A stretch of DNA of 64,000 nucleotides, from assembly GCA_965224675.1 (NCBI GenBank), contig CBDDAA010000004.1, positions 3,162,001 through 3,226,000 of the forward strand, in the 5' to 3' direction. How positions within the stretch are numbered: the first letter of the stretch is position 1; every line of letters begins with the position of its first letter. The translations under genes were made by a program, and so were the position numbers. The notes under the pieces were generated by a model, which ran no database searches, was not told where the DNA came from, and saw nothing but the letters and a program-made list of their open reading frames with translations. Below, piece after piece: positions 63,668-64,000 of this stretch. The DNA comes from UBA7957 sp965224675. Lineage in GTDB: Bacteria; Pseudomonadota; Gammaproteobacteria; Granulosicoccales; Granulosicoccaceae.

Positions 63668-64000
63668 GAATATCCTACGATATTGCCGTGTTATACCTGA
63701 ACAGTTACGCCTAACGGGCAAACCCTGCCCGGCCCCACTGGTAATAAATCACACCCTGAAGGTTAATTACACACAGTTTCATATTGCGATTAATTCTATA
63801 AATATACCAGGGTTAAAGGTCGGATCAGATACTTCATTACGCCAACCTTAAACCCTAAAAATATGAAACGACTGGAATGCCTCTGGCCCTGACAATGCAA
63901 TAATCAGACGGGTCCAGATCTCTACCTTTTATGCAGAGAAAATCTGTTAATCGGTAAGCAAACGCTCAATTCAGTGAATTCAATTGACCTAACCATACTT
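63668..64000. other. intergenic tail of the window
   Basis: About 330 bases without a supported gene. A small stem (CGGGCA-5-TGCCCG, 63715-63731) follows the channel stop by about 50 bases but lacks a U-tract. The string TTATACCTGAA near 63691 resembles the inverted repeat at 58973. Confidence 0.5.

Noticed and set aside
63618..63851. A 77-codon frame running past the end of the channel gene
   Set aside because: It overlaps the channel C-terminus in another frame and has no start signal or family resemblance.

Overview
The window is chromosomal DNA of a gammaproteobacterium; I cannot name the genus. The evidence is the minus-strand housekeeping block pyrG-kdsA-eno-ftsB-ispD-ispF, separate ispD and ispF genes, soluble transhydrogenase SthA, DusA, NagZ, SohB, RlmL and an inosine-type methylthiopurine phosphorylase. 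Coding DNA has moderate GC. Several intergenic stretches, above all 9.2-12.2 kb and 12.9-13.3 kb, are visibly much richer in AT.

Region 1 (1-17.7 kb) is a pair of divergent clusters of exported proteins around a 3 kb AT-rich gap. The minus-strand cluster reads: small TPR-like exported protein, a 350-residue exported protein of unknown family, three tandem paralogous seven-repeat FG-GAP/VCBS proteins ending in ASPIC/UnbV domains, and a TPR + FG-GAP + UnbV protein that runs off the left edge. The plus-strand cluster reads: LuxR-type regulator, pentaheme cytochrome c, monoheme cytochrome c, a fourth FG-GAP/UnbV protein and a small exported helical protein. Gene overlaps and short gaps indicate two operons. 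I infer a cell-envelope system in which calcium-binding beta-propellers work with c-type cytochromes.

Region 2 (17.8-28.3 kb) is ordinary housekeeping DNA on the minus strand: sthA, dusA, methylthioinosine phosphorylase, nagZ, ispF, ispD, ftsB, eno, kdsA and pyrG. A 145-bp palindromic repeat lies between sthA and dusA.

Region 3 (28.3-39.1 kb) looks like an inserted island. Two very large, related P-loop GTPase-like proteins (1863 and about 880 residues) share the plan: N-terminal GTPase, helical middle, conserved beta segment, glycine-rich collagen-like tract. The larger one adds long coiled coils and a C-terminal domain. The pair is bounded by a LysE-exporter C-terminal remnant on one side. 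On the other side are a miniature element with perfect 25-bp inverted repeats, a short AraC-type regulator, and remnants of a tyrosine recombinase plus an IS91-type transposase. This pair is the best candidate here for an undescribed system; a defence or membrane-remodelling role is inference only.

Region 4 (39.2-45.5 kb) has a class V aminotransferase-like enzyme, then a plus-strand set of orphan histidine kinase, cytochrome P460-like protein, and an ABC-exporter-like protein whose nucleotide-binding domain has lost every recognisable catalytic motif.

Region 5 (45.5-53.3 kb) is a compact minus-strand surface-glycan operon: six-helix membrane protein, ATP-grasp ligase, FAD oxidoreductase, two family-2 glycosyltransferases, Rossmann dehydratase/reductase, TIM-barrel isomerase and flippase.

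Region 6 (53.4-64 kb) mixes conserved genes (sohB, rlmL, a large MscS-type channel) with less common ones: a hydrolase-fold/TlpA-thioredoxin fusion, a DUF1499 protein, an acidic repeat protein, a thioredoxin-HEAT protein, and a deleted porin pseudogene.
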